Under the pieces are notes generated by a model. The model saw only the letters and a list, made by a program, of their open reading frames with translations, did not search any database and was not told where the DNA came from. This document shows positions 48,400 through 61,600 of a stretch of 64,000 nucleotides of DNA, piece by piece. The DNA comes from Jaltomata sinuosa (lineage: Eukaryota > Streptophyta > Magnoliopsida > Solanales > Solanaceae): the NCBI GenBank assembly GCA_003996215.1, contig QJPP01000273.1, positions 868,001-932,000 on the forward strand. Reading direction: 5' to 3'. Both the position numbers and the translations under genes were made by a program. Each line of letters begins with the position of its first letter. Within the stretch, counting starts at the first letter, position 1.

Positions 48400-51300
48400 A
48401 TGTTGAAGCCTCATCTTCAACAATCCACAAAAACCCTAATTCCATGGACTACTATGCCATTATTCTTAGCCTCTTTTCCCACAAATATTTTAAATAAAAA
48501 CCTTAGACTAAAAAAGAAGAAGAAGAATTTTAGTGTTCATTATAATTATGGTGCAAATAGCACAAAGGCTGTGCTAAGTTCTCCTGAAAAATCCACCATA
48601 GTGAAAAGTCCAACTACTGAAAAATCCACAAGTGTTAAAGTAATGGTGATTGTTCAAAAACCTAATTGTAGTTTATCAAGAGGACTTGATGATATTGGTG
48701 ATTTGTTTGGTAAAACACTACTTTTGTGTTTTGTTGCTGCTGAGCTTGATCCTAGTAAGTATATATATTCATTTACTCATTAATTTATTCTTTCGTAAAT
48801 AAAAGTGTGTTCTCTCTTTATTTTTTTTTATCTGTGTTGGTCGGAGCCAGATCAAAATTCATCCTTCGTTCTATCTTTTCTTTTTTCTGAAAGGCGGGTC
48901 TTCTGCCAAAAATTAGGCTTTCTAGACGCCTTACAATTAAGAAGTTCTGGACCCTCAGTGTCTTTCACGTCTTCTTTGACCCTGCTGAAGCAACGCCCGA
49001 TATGAATATTCTTTTCGCTAGAGCAAAGGGCGTTAAACTGATCATTCTTTACTCTATGTGATTGTGGGTGCCAATGAGCCAAATGTGGAATCAGAGTTTA
49101 TATTTACTATTTAATTTATTCCTCCGTAAATAAAAGAGTGTTCTCTCTTCTCTCTCTTTTTTTTTTTTTTTTTTTTTATGTGTGTTGGTCCAAGCCAAAT
49201 CGAGAAATTCATCCTTCATTCTATCTTTTCTTTCTTATAAAAGGCGGGTCTTCCGCCAAAAATTGGGCTTCTCGTTACACCTTACAATAAAGAAGCTCTG
49301 GTCTCTTGGTGTCTTACACGTCTTCTTTGATCCTATCGAAGCAGCGCCGGATCTGGATATTCATTTCGTTCAAGCAAAGAGTGTTAAACTGATCATTCTT
49401 TACTCTATGTGATAGCGAGCACCAATGAGCCAAAGGTGAAATAACAAAGAAAAAAAATAAGCTACGCAATTCGCCGATAATTTGTCGCTAAAAATAGCTT
49501 GTAGGTAATAGAATTTTTTGATAATCCATCATTGAATAAAAACAAGAATATTTTTGGTTTAGAAACAAAATTTATCCGTCTCTAATGTTTTTTTTAGTAG
49601 TGAATTTAAAGATAAATGTTTCAAAACATAAAAATGTGTCATTTTATTTGAAACATACTAATATATCCAACAATAAAAAAAATTCACAAAGAGTTGTTCA
49701 AAAGGAAAATAAATTATATTCCTACTATTTTATTTCAGGTGAAATCATTTGATTGAACGTAAAGTTTAAAAAAGAAAAAAAAAATTAAATTTGTGATTTT
49801 AAACATTAGTTACGCCATATTTGTATGTCTATAAATTGTAGTCATTAACATATGTATAACAATAAGTTTAAAATTAATTATTTGCAATAAAAAAACATCA
49901 TATTTTTTGTAATGAAAATAAGAAAAAAATGTATCCTTCTGAGTTCTGTCTACTTCAAATGAGTACCTTTGACAAGAGTATTTGTGGATGTCATTTCATG
50001 TGCAAATTTTCTTCTATCCCATTCACTCAGAAATAAACTAATTGTAATTTTTTCTTTTTATATGAGTTCTCTAGAATGACGTCGTTTGTTACTGCAAAAT
50101 GCTATTATAAAGAATATATAATATAACATAATATGAAAAATTAATTTCACAGCTAAAAAACTTAATCGTTATAGTAAAATGTTATCATATATATAGAGGT
50201 TAGATTGTAGTTTTTGATTTGATTGTTAGATAAAAAACAATCTAGAAAAAAGAATGGAAATAAAAGAAATAACAAGATGTAATAAAACAATAAATAATAG
50301 CAGCACAAATACTACATCAAAAACAATACTATGATCAAACTCCATGCAACAACAGATAATAACAGAAATCGAAGAACAAGAAACAAGAGTAATTAATATT
50401 GTTGGGTGTTTGCCCTGATTTTCTAACCATAATTATTATTCCTTTTTGTAAAAGGAAAGCACAAATCTTCCATAATTGGCTAGTCCTTTTCCTTGTAGGA
50501 AAATGTGTATGACTTTATAAATAGAGGCTCATTCCGTCTAACTTGGTAGCATCCACAATGTAGTCTTAAGGGCTTTGAGAGTTTTATTTAGGGGAGAATT
50601 TGTGAGACACAAGTGTTGCGGTGGCACTTGTGTGAACCTCCTTTATATTCTGAGTGAATTTTGTGAGGTTGTTTCTCCCGATATATGTTGTACTCTCTTT
50701 TATATTGTGGATTACTCATCTCCTGTTGTCGATGTAGGTCGATTGACCGAACCACGTTAAATTATTGTGTCTCTTTTGGTATATTTCTCGTTTGTCTTCT
50801 TACTCTGCGTCTTTTAATGTTTGCTTTGTTAGCTTCCGCATGACACCTGATTATTCCGATCCTAACAAATATCACAACTACTAAAATGGACAGCAAGTCA
50901 ATACACTCCTTCTAGTATGGACACTTTCCTACCTACTACCTTTCTGACCTAATTCGTGTCCTCCACACCTTTCCTATCTAAGGTCATGTCGTTGGTGAGC
51001 TGCAACTGCGTCATGTCTTGTCTAATCACTTCTTCCCAATACTTCAGTCTTCCTCTACCTCTGATCTTGAATCCATCCATAGTCAACCTCTCACACCTCC
51101 GCACTGAGACAGTCGTGCATTTCCTCATCACACGCCCAAACCATCTCAAATTCGTTTCTCGCATCTAGTCTTTCGTCAATATCACTCTCACTTTGTCTCG
51201 AATATCCTCATTTTTAATCCTATCTCTCCTAGTACACCCACACATTCATTGTAAAATTCAAAATACTGAATCCGCCTATGCTTTTAATATCTCTTTTATG

Positions 51301-54300
51301 CTAATTTGTTATTATAATTATTATTTTATGCTAATTATTTTTGTTCTCTATAATTTTTTTTTTAAAGAGACTGGAATTGAGAAGCCAAACATTACGGCAT
51401 TTGCACGTGTTGGATCAGATGTGAACGGTGATAGACAATATGAGGCCGATTTTATAATTCCAGAAGACTTTGGGGGTGTTGGTGCAATTTTAGTAGAAAA
51501 TCAGCACAGCAAGCAAATGTATTTGAAGAATATAGTAATTGACGGTTTTGCCCATGGCAAAATTGATATTTCATGCAACTCTTGGGTTCATTCCAAATAT
51601 GATAATCCTGATAAAAGGATTTTCTTCACAAATAAGGTTAGGAAAAAAAATCCTCTTCTCTATTTATTATGTTTTGATTACCACGAAAATTTAATTTATT
51701 ACATAGAATTTCTTCATCCAAAATAACTGGTTGATTTTCATAGTGAATGAAAATACAATATTACTATTGAAGAATTGATTTGGACTATATATACTGATAT
51801 TATATTTCTGATTATAATTAGAGCTAAAAAAACTTGATTTATTAGACAGGATTTCTTCGTCCAAAATAATTGGTTGATTTTCATAATGAATGAAAATACA
51901 ATATTACTATTGAAGAATTGATTTGGATTATATATACTGATATTATATTTCTGATTATAATTAGAGCTAAAAAAACTTGATTTATTAGACAGGATTTCTT
52001 CGTCCAAAATAATTGGTTGATTTTCATAATGAATGAAAATACAATATTACTATTGAAGAATTGATTTGGATTATATATACTGATATTATATTTCTGATTA
52101 TAATTAGAGCTAAAAAAACTTGATTTATTAGACAGGATTTCTTCGTCCAAAATAATTGGTTGATTTTCATAATGAATGAAAATACAATATTACTATTGAA
52201 GAATTGATTTGGATTATATATACTGATATTATATTTCTGATTATAATTAGAGCTAAAAAAACTTGATTTATTAGACAGGATTTCTTCGTCCAAAATAATT
52301 GGTTGATTTTCATAATGAATGAAAATACAATATTACTATTGAAGAATTGATTTGGACTATATATACTGATATTATATTTTTGATTATAATTAGAGCTAAA
52401 AAAAATTAATTTATTAGACAGGATTTCTTCGTCTAAAATAAGTGGTTGATTTTCATAATGAATGAAAATACAATATTACTATTGAAGAATTGATTTGGAC
52501 TATATATACTGATATTATATTTCTGATTATAATTAGAGCTAAAAAAAAGTTAATTTATTAGACAGGATTTCTTCGTCTAAAATAAGTGGTTGATTTTCAT
52601 AATGAATGGAAATACGATGTTGCTATTGTGGAGTTGATTTAAATTATATATATTGACATCATATTTTTTATCATAAATAAAGCTAATTTTTTTTTGATTT
52701 ATTAGACAAAAAAATTTCTTTTAAAATAATTGAATGATTTTCATAATGGACAAAAATACGATGTTACTGATGAAGACTTGATTTGGATTATATACACTGA
52801 TATTTTAATTCTGACCATAATTGAAGCTAATTTTTTTTTTATTTATTAAATAGAATTTCTTCGTCCAAAATAATTGATTGATTTTCATAATTGATAAAAA
52901 TACGATATTAGTATTGAAGAATTAATTTGGATTATATGCACTCATGACATTTTATATCTGATCATAATTGGACTAAAAGAATTTGATTTATTATATAGAA
53001 TTTCTTCATATAGAATATAAGAAGTAACTCGTTGACCCTACCCCATAGCCTTTTAACCCGCATAAACATCTCAATTATGAGTGATATATGTTATGAATGT
53101 TCATACATACCAACAAAGGGTAAAATAACTTTTTAAAAATCCTCTTTATCAATATTTTCTAAGAAATGTGTAAAAAAAAAATTACGATAAATAATTTAAC
53201 ACAGAAAAAATAATAATCAAACAATCAAAATACTGGACCACATATACATATATTATGAAGTTGTGGCCCATTAATTTCTGAAAAAAAATTAATAATACTT
53301 TTCTCTACATAGAAGTAGTTTGTTTTATATTTCATGTTTCACTTATTAAGACAAAAAAATTGTACCAAAAAGGTGGGATTGTGGTCCTATTAGTTACTTA
53401 CGATTATTATTAGGTAACTTACATAAAATATATATTTTTGAGAGCTAATTACTATTTTTTTCACCTCAATCCCGCTCGGATACATCCCTCACCTCGGGAT
53501 ATATCGCCTCACCTCGCGATACATCCCCAAACTACTCGGATACATCGGAATCCCATTGGATACATCCCAAAATCACTCGGATACATCGACATTCTTTGGT
53601 TTTACCTTTGATACATCGGGTGGGATATATTCGAGGTGAGGCGATGTATCACGACCTGAGGCGATGTATCCAAATGATTTTTTGATTAACATGTGGTATA
53701 TTAAGTAATTAAAATAAAATAGTAAGAGAGTAAATATGATAAAGAGATATGTCTCTTTAAGTAATTTAACCTTATTATTATAGTACAAAATATAGGATGA
53801 TGCTCTTACTGTGGACCTTATATTAATGGTCATTTTTTAAAAATAAAAAAGAAAAAAAATCTAGAGCAACATGCATTTATCTAACGTTTACGTAAAAAAC
53901 AACATGCATGCAATTAATAACGTTACTGTTCTTTTGAAAAATTATAGTACATTGACACTTACATGACTCATATTATAGCTAGCTAGGACTCATACGAGAA
54001 AGAAACCAGATATAGACTAATTATGTCTGGGTCAATTTAGGCTATATATTTGTTTAATTTTTGATAGACTAAAATGAGTGGATTAAGCGAATTATATTAA
54101 TTTTCATGGCCTAATTTTACCACATTTAGGCATTGTTATTAAAAAAAAAAAGATAAAAAGAAGAAACGACTCGTGAAAATTCGTTATGATAATTTTAATG
54201 GTCATAGGTGATAAAATCAGCTCATAAAAAACATGACTAATTGTCTAATCCATTCAAGTTTGAGCAGGACAATGACCTGTGCATTTATTGACGGAATCTA

Positions 54301-55162
54301 TGATGGCCCGCCTAATTGATCAGCTCATCTGAAAATTGAGTTGATTTAGACTAAATAATTGTGATAACATACTGATCAGTGTAATTTCACAAGTAGGGTC
54401 TGGGAAAAGGTAGGTTGTATGCAGACCATATCCCTACCTTTGTAGGGTAGAAACGTTGTTTTCGATAGACCCTTCAGCTCAAATAAAATGTTTTCGACGT
54501 AAGATTATAATATGACAACAAAATAACAAGATGCAAAATAATGAAGCAACATTCATAATATACATTGAAGAATAATAAACTACCGACTACTAACAAAAAG
54601 AAGAGGAGAGGAAGAGGCTAGCGCACTCCTACCTCCCCTAAAAAGTGTCACAACACTCGACTACTTACTAACCAGGGGCGACTCTACCCCTTCGAGAGAA
54701 AAAGGCGGCCGCCTTAGACCCCCAAATTTGAGGGGCCTCTTTCTATTTTAGTAATAATAGATTATTGATTTTTCATAAGAAAAATATTCAATACAATTTT
54801 TAGAGAAAATAAATTTTTATATAAAACAAAAAAACTATTAGAAGAAGTTTGATATATCTAAAGTACTATATCTCAAAAAAGATTAAATGCATTGGTTATA
54901 AATATTATTAATTTTAAAAAAATATTAGAAAAAATAGATTATAAAAATATAATTAACAACTTTGCATCTCAAGAAATTTTAAAGTAGACTTTATAAAAAA
55001 GAAAATTTATTTTTCCTTAAAAATTTAAGGCCTCTATTTAATTTTCGCATTAGGCCACTAATATGCTTGAGCTGTCTGTTACTAACCTTCTACCCTAATC
55101 CTCAATACTTCAAATACTCGTATCTAGAACTGCGCAATCATCTTTTATAAACGCTTAAACGG

Positions 55163-55217
<55 letters not shown>

Positions 55218-58200
55218 ATTTACTTAATTATATTTTGAATCGTGTGTATCTTAATACTCTATTTTCCCCCCCTATGGCAGTCATATTTACCATCTAAAAC
55301 TCCAAGTGGAGTAAAGAGGTTAAGAGAGGAAGAACTTGTGACATTAAGAGGTGATGGATTTGGACAAAGAAAAGAATTTGAAAGGATTTATGACTATGAT
55401 GTTTATAATGATATTGGTGATCCTGATGGTAATGGTGATGGTAAAAGACCAGTACTTGGTGGTAAACAATTTCCTTATCCTAGAAGGTGCAGAACTGGTG
55501 GCCCAAGAAGTGAAAAAGGTAAATCCTGATCCTTCCGTCTCAATTTATGTGAGTTAATTTGACTTGACACGGAGTTAAGAAAGAAATACTGACTTTTGAA
55601 ATTTGTGGTCTAAAATAAGTCATAGATGTTTGTGTAGCTATGGATTATCTCATTAAGGGTAAAATAGACATTTAAAGTTAAATTGATACTCCTTCTGTCC
55701 CAATTTATGTAAGTTAGTTTGACTTGAAACGGACTTTAAGAAATACTGACTTTTAAAATTTGTGGTCTAAAATAAGTCATAGATGTTTGTGTGACTATGA
55801 ATTATCTCATTAATGGTAAAATAGATATTTAAAGTTAAATTGATATTGTCCCAATTTATGTGAGTTAGTTTGACTTGGCACGGGGTTTAAAAAAGAAAGA
55901 CTGAATTTTAAAATTTATGGTCTAAAATTAGTCATAGATGTTTGTGTGACCATAAATCATTTCATTAACGATAAAACAGACATTTTAAAGTTAGATTGAT
56001 ATTAAATATAAAAATGTGTCATTCTTTTTTGGACTGACTAAAAAGAAAGCCAGTCATATAAATTGGGACAAAGAAAATAGGTAATTATAGGTAAAATTTG
56101 TTGATAAGCATCAGTTGCTAATCGGGTAAAAATGGTAACTGACCTACTATCACTGGTTAAAATTGACTAGCACGATAAAAATGGTACGTAATTGACCTTC
56201 TAATTTGATAAAAATAACAAAAAATAGTAATTGACCTGTTGGAGTTTGTTGGGTAATGTCAATATCCTGTCTATGGCAAAACTAGCTCATGCAGGTGATG
56301 AGTCGGGGATTGTCTGGGTCAGAGTCATGGTCAAACTCAAATATGACACTTGATAATAGTCTTGGTTAAGAAATAAAAGTTGCCCCTGACTATCAGTTAT
56401 GTCTTTTGGCATGATGGCTAGTAAGCTCTTGAGACCCTAACAAGCTAAGTGGTCTCAGAGTCAAAGTCATGATGGCTAGGGTTGGGAGGGAGATTGTTGG
56501 GTAACACCAACATATATTCTGTCTATGGCTAGGCCCAGGTGATGGACTCATCAATGTAGTTTAACATATGGTAACGTGATAGCTAATGTAAATAAAATTC
56601 TTTATACTATCAGGACGTAAAAGTTAAACTCGAACTGAATTTTTGTGCATGCATTCAATGCAGATCCATTATCAGAAAAAAAGAGCGACTTTGTGTACGT
56701 ACCAAGAGATGAAGCATTTTCAGAAGTAAAGAGCTCAGCATTCTCCGGCAACACCCTTTACGCGGTCCTACACGCGACCGTGCCAACGTTACAGTCGATC
56801 ACCACCGATCCCAACCTCGGGTTTCCGAATTTTCAGGCCATCGACGTGCTTTACAACGTCGAAATCGATCTTCCTCTAGTTGAGAATAAAAGAAATGACC
56901 TATTGAGTATTATACAAAGGCTCATTGAGGCTATTTCTGATACTAGCAATGAAGTCTTTCGTTTTGCAACTCCTGAATTGCTTGAAAGTAAGTACTCAAA
57001 ACCTATAAATTATATGTTGCTCAGATTCTTTATTAAATATCGACATATGCATGTCAGACATGTACCTATACGGTTGTGGTGGTATTTTTGGAGGATCCGA
57101 GGAACATTGTTGAGAATTGTAACTTATGTAGCATTTGAAACTTATATGTTGTTCGGATCTTCTGAAAATACATAATATTGGAATGATAATTCGACAAGGG
57201 TGCGTCAACATTTTTGAAGGATTTGAGCAACATTGTTAAAACTTGCAACTTAATTTATTTGCATCATTTGAGTGGAAATGTAAAAATACTCCCTTCGTTC
57301 CGACTCCCGATGTGATGCATTTTTCTTTTTAGCATGTTTCAAAAAGAATATCATCTTATTTTATTTAAGAAAGCTAGAGAAAAAGGTCTTGATATACCTC
57401 TTAACTTTGCGATTTATAGCTGATATACCTCTCCTTAAAAAAGTGACTCACATATAACTTATATCGTTACACACATGACCCAGATATATCCTTTTCGACT
57501 AGCGGATGTGAAAATATTGTTTTTAAAATTTTTATTTTTAAAATTTGTACTCAAAACCACAAACATAATTGATATGTTTGATTTAATTATTTATTATTAT
57601 TTTTCTTGTACAAAAATTAATATTTTATAAATGTTTTATATTTATGGCAGGGGACAAGTTTTCTTGGTTTAGAGATGTGGAATTTGCTCGTCAAACCCTA
57701 GCTGGTTTGAATCCATACAGTATACGATTGGTTACGGTACGTTCACTATTAAAAAATTATTATTTTTTTGCCAAATAATATTTAGCGTCTATTCTCATAG
57801 ATACTCTGATTGAATTGGTGGGAAAATATAAAATAGTAATATTTTCGTATGGAAAAATTAGGAAGTTTCCTACTATTTCAGTGAAAATCTGTTTTTCACC
57901 ATACATTTTTCTAGTGAGTTGGTTCTGAGGAAAATGAGAGGGAAAATCATTTTCTATAGCACAAATTTTTCACTGCTTCGCGATGGAAAAAATCTTTGTT
58001 TGTAGTAGTGATTATTCTGGTAAAAATTTATCGTCATCGAGTGCAGGAGCGTCTCGTCCATTAAGCCACTTAGGCAATTTCCTAGGGCCCCATAATTATG
58101 GGGACCCCATATTTTCATACATAAATAATCTTACCTAATATCAACAATGTCTCAAGAGAGATTGAATGAATTAGCTCTATTGTCAATTGAAAAAGAATTA

Positions 58201-58640
58201 TTAGGAAATATTGACTACAAAAAAAAAATTATTAGTAATTTTGCATCTCAAAAAGCTAGAAAAATAATTTTAAATAAATAAATATATATATAGATATAAA
58301 TTTAGTTAAGGCCCCTCATTAGAGTTTTGTTTTAGGCCCCCGATATGGTTGAGACGCCACTGATCGAGTGTTTACATCAACTCTATATGTTATTGCCTTA
58401 GTTTTCTTTTAATTTTTCACTTTATCACCTTAAAATTTTCTTATAGTAATGTTAATATATATAAGTTAAATTTTATTTATATTTTCATAAAATATACTTT
58501 ATGAAATTACAGGAATGGCCCTTGAAGAGCAAGCTAGACCCTAAGGTATATGGACCACCAGAATCAGCAATCACAAAAGAGATGATTGACCTAGAACTTG
58601 AAGGGTTAATGACTGTTGAAGAGGTATATACACATCATTT

Positions 58641-58689
<49 letters not shown>

Positions 58690-61600
58690 ACTGCGAGAAA
58701 AAAAAAATATTTTTTTGGTTTGTCTGTGGACAGGCGATATCTGGCCAGGCCAATAGTTTGATATTTTTATTTGCACAAATAGCCTTTTTTTTGAAGTCGC
58801 TCTTTAAATTATGTCTTTCCATTAGCTTAATAGGCTAAATTTGTTTTTTTAAAAGAAAAGATTCATCCAACTACTTTTAAAGACGAAATTTAGTTTGTTG
58901 AACTAAATGGGAGACAAGATTTAAACACTAGTCTCAGGAAAGGCCATATGTTGCAAATAATCCACTGACAAGTCTGTGATTTACATGATTATACCGCGCG
59001 ATTTTCAAGAATGACTTTCATAAGGAGTGATCTTGAACTTTCTGGCCTCGCTAATTATTATTATTCTTTTTGTTTTTACAAGAATGACCTTTATTTTCCA
59101 TTTGGGCGTAAGTTATGGACATAAATTAGTTTGCCTATGAGGTAGGGTTTCAACATATTTCAATATACTGAACTTGCTCAATTTGCCACAAGTTATGCCT
59201 CATAGACAAAAGTTATATGTATTGCTCAATTGTTCACAAGTCAATATATACATCTGAAACTCTTGCCCAATAGGCAACACATTACACTATCTATACAGTC
59301 TTTTAACTTCTTGAAATATCCCGAACTCTTGATGCAACTAACTTATGTGCATATTACAACTAGAACTTATTCTCGATGGACAACATATATCATTTTTCAA
59401 AAGATTTTGTTAAAGGGGTCAAAAATTCAAGATCGCCCCTTATGATATCCTGGAATTTCTTGGTTTATACATGATCTATGAAGTAATATTAATTCTTGAA
59501 TTACAAATAACCAATGCAGGCAGTTCAACAAAAGAAGTTGTTCATCCTAGATTATCATGATTTGCTATTGCCATGTGTGAACAAAGTGAATGAACTCAAA
59601 GGGAGAGTACTTTATGGATCAAGAACTATATTCTTTTTGACACCTAATGGCACATTGAGACCTTTGGCAATTGAGCTAACTAGGCCACCAGTAGATGATA
59701 AACCTCAATGGAAGCAAGTTTATTGCCCAAGTACTTGGCATGCCACTGGTGCTTGGCTATGGAGGTTAGCTAAAGCTCATGTTCTTGCTCATGATTCTGG
59801 CTATCACCAACTAGTTAGCCATTGGTAAGTGATGAGGATACTTGCACTTTGTCCATGAGTTCTAAGTTATATACACTGTCAGCCTATGTTGCTCGTACTT
59901 TTTAAAAAGGCATAATACGTAAATGTGCCATTTAACTTGGCTTCCGCTAGCATCTATGCCCTCCAACTTTGGGTGTGCACAAGTAGGCACTTAAACTTGT
60001 TTAAAGTTGAACAAGTAGATACACACGTCCTACGTGGCGTCCTGCATGACAATTCACGGGAGACGCCACGTAGGATGCCACGTAGGATGTATGTGTCTAC
60101 TTGTTCAACCTTATGATAGTTTAAATGTCTACTTGTGTGCACTCAAAGTTAGAGGGACAGATGCGAGTTGAGACCATGTTAAAGGGTACATTTATGTATT
60201 ATGCCTTTTAAAAATGATGTTGCATATGTGTCGCATCCTCTAAAAGATGCATTACTTTTGGAGGATCCAACTCGCACTTCACTACTAAGAATTTATGGCT
60301 CATTTCTTTTTCTTCAAATTCTTGCAGGCTAAGAACTCATTGTGTTACAGAGCCATACATTATAGCATCAAATAGGCAACTAAGTGCAATGCATCCAATA
60401 TACAGATTATTGTGTCCTCATTTCAGATATACAATGGAGATAAATTCTATAGCTAGAGGTGCACTTATTAATGCCAATGGTGTTATTGAGAATTCATTTT
60501 CCCCTGGAAAGTATTCAATGGAGTTGAGTTCTGTTGCTTATGATCTTGAATGGAGATTTGATAGACAAGCACTCCCTGAGGACCTTATTAGCAGGTAATG
60601 ATTCACCAATCTTCTATTTTTCCTTGTTTCTGATTCGGTGTTCGATATCTCTTTTGGGATCCGACTAATCTGAATTCGCGTAAGAAAGTCTCACTTAGAG
60701 GTAAATTGTTCCCAACCGAAAGCGATTTCTTTCACAAGAGTCGAAGTACTCGAGATTTGTGGTTAAAGTTGGAGGGGGTACTTGACACTCTACCACAACC
60801 TTTGGTGGTCACAAATCTTGTCTTTTTTTTTTGTTTCCCATCCGGTGTCTGGTACTGGCTCCGATTAATCCGAGTTTGTGTCAAAAAATCCCACTTTGGA
60901 GGTAAGATGCTCCCAACCAAAGGCGACTCGAGTCAAAATAAAGACCTTTAATTAAAGATGGAGGGGTAGTTATCATCCCACCACAATCTTTGATGGTCAC
61001 TAATTTCTTGTTAGGTTTTATTTTTGAGTTTAAATTCTATGCGCTAACATTATAAAAAGATGCACACAATTAGGTCAGCTGTAAGGTGTTTACACGTACA
61101 TTGGTACGATACAACAGGGGGATATTCAACATCTACTATATATACGAAAAAATTTAATTTTGACCTTATATATACAACGTAACTTTTCGACGAAAAAGAC
61201 TCAGATGAGCCCCTTGTGCCCCCTACTTCCACTAACATGTTATTTTGTGCAAAATTTACAGGGGATTGGCAGAGAAAGATCCAAATGCACCATATGGATT
61301 GAAACTAACAATAGAAGATTACCCTTTTGCTAATGATGGTTTAGTACTTTGGGACACACTTAAACAATGGGTAACAACTTATGTTAACCATTATTATCCA
61401 CAAACAAATCTCATTGAATCTGATAATGAACTCCAAGCTTGGTGGTCAGAGATCAAAAATGTTGGACATGGTGACAAGAAAGATGAGCCATGGTGGCCAG
61501 AGTTGAAAACTCCAAATGACTTAATTGGTATTATCACTACAATAGTTTGGGTAGCTTCTGGCCACCATGCAGCAGTAAACTTTGGTCAATACAGCTATGC

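Noticed and set aside
48805..49412. Two similar 66-76-residue frames downstream of LOX copy 2 exon 1
   Set aside because: They lie in the 331-bp tandem repeat of intron 1, with no start context or domain; repeat by-products.
50949..51168. Small genes on both strands at this place
   Set aside because: The minus-strand frame is a LINE polyprotein tail, and the plus-strand frame is its shadow.
51738..52293. Three identical 89-residue open frames on the minus strand
   Set aside because: They are shifted by exactly 143 bp and are by-products of the intron minisatellite.
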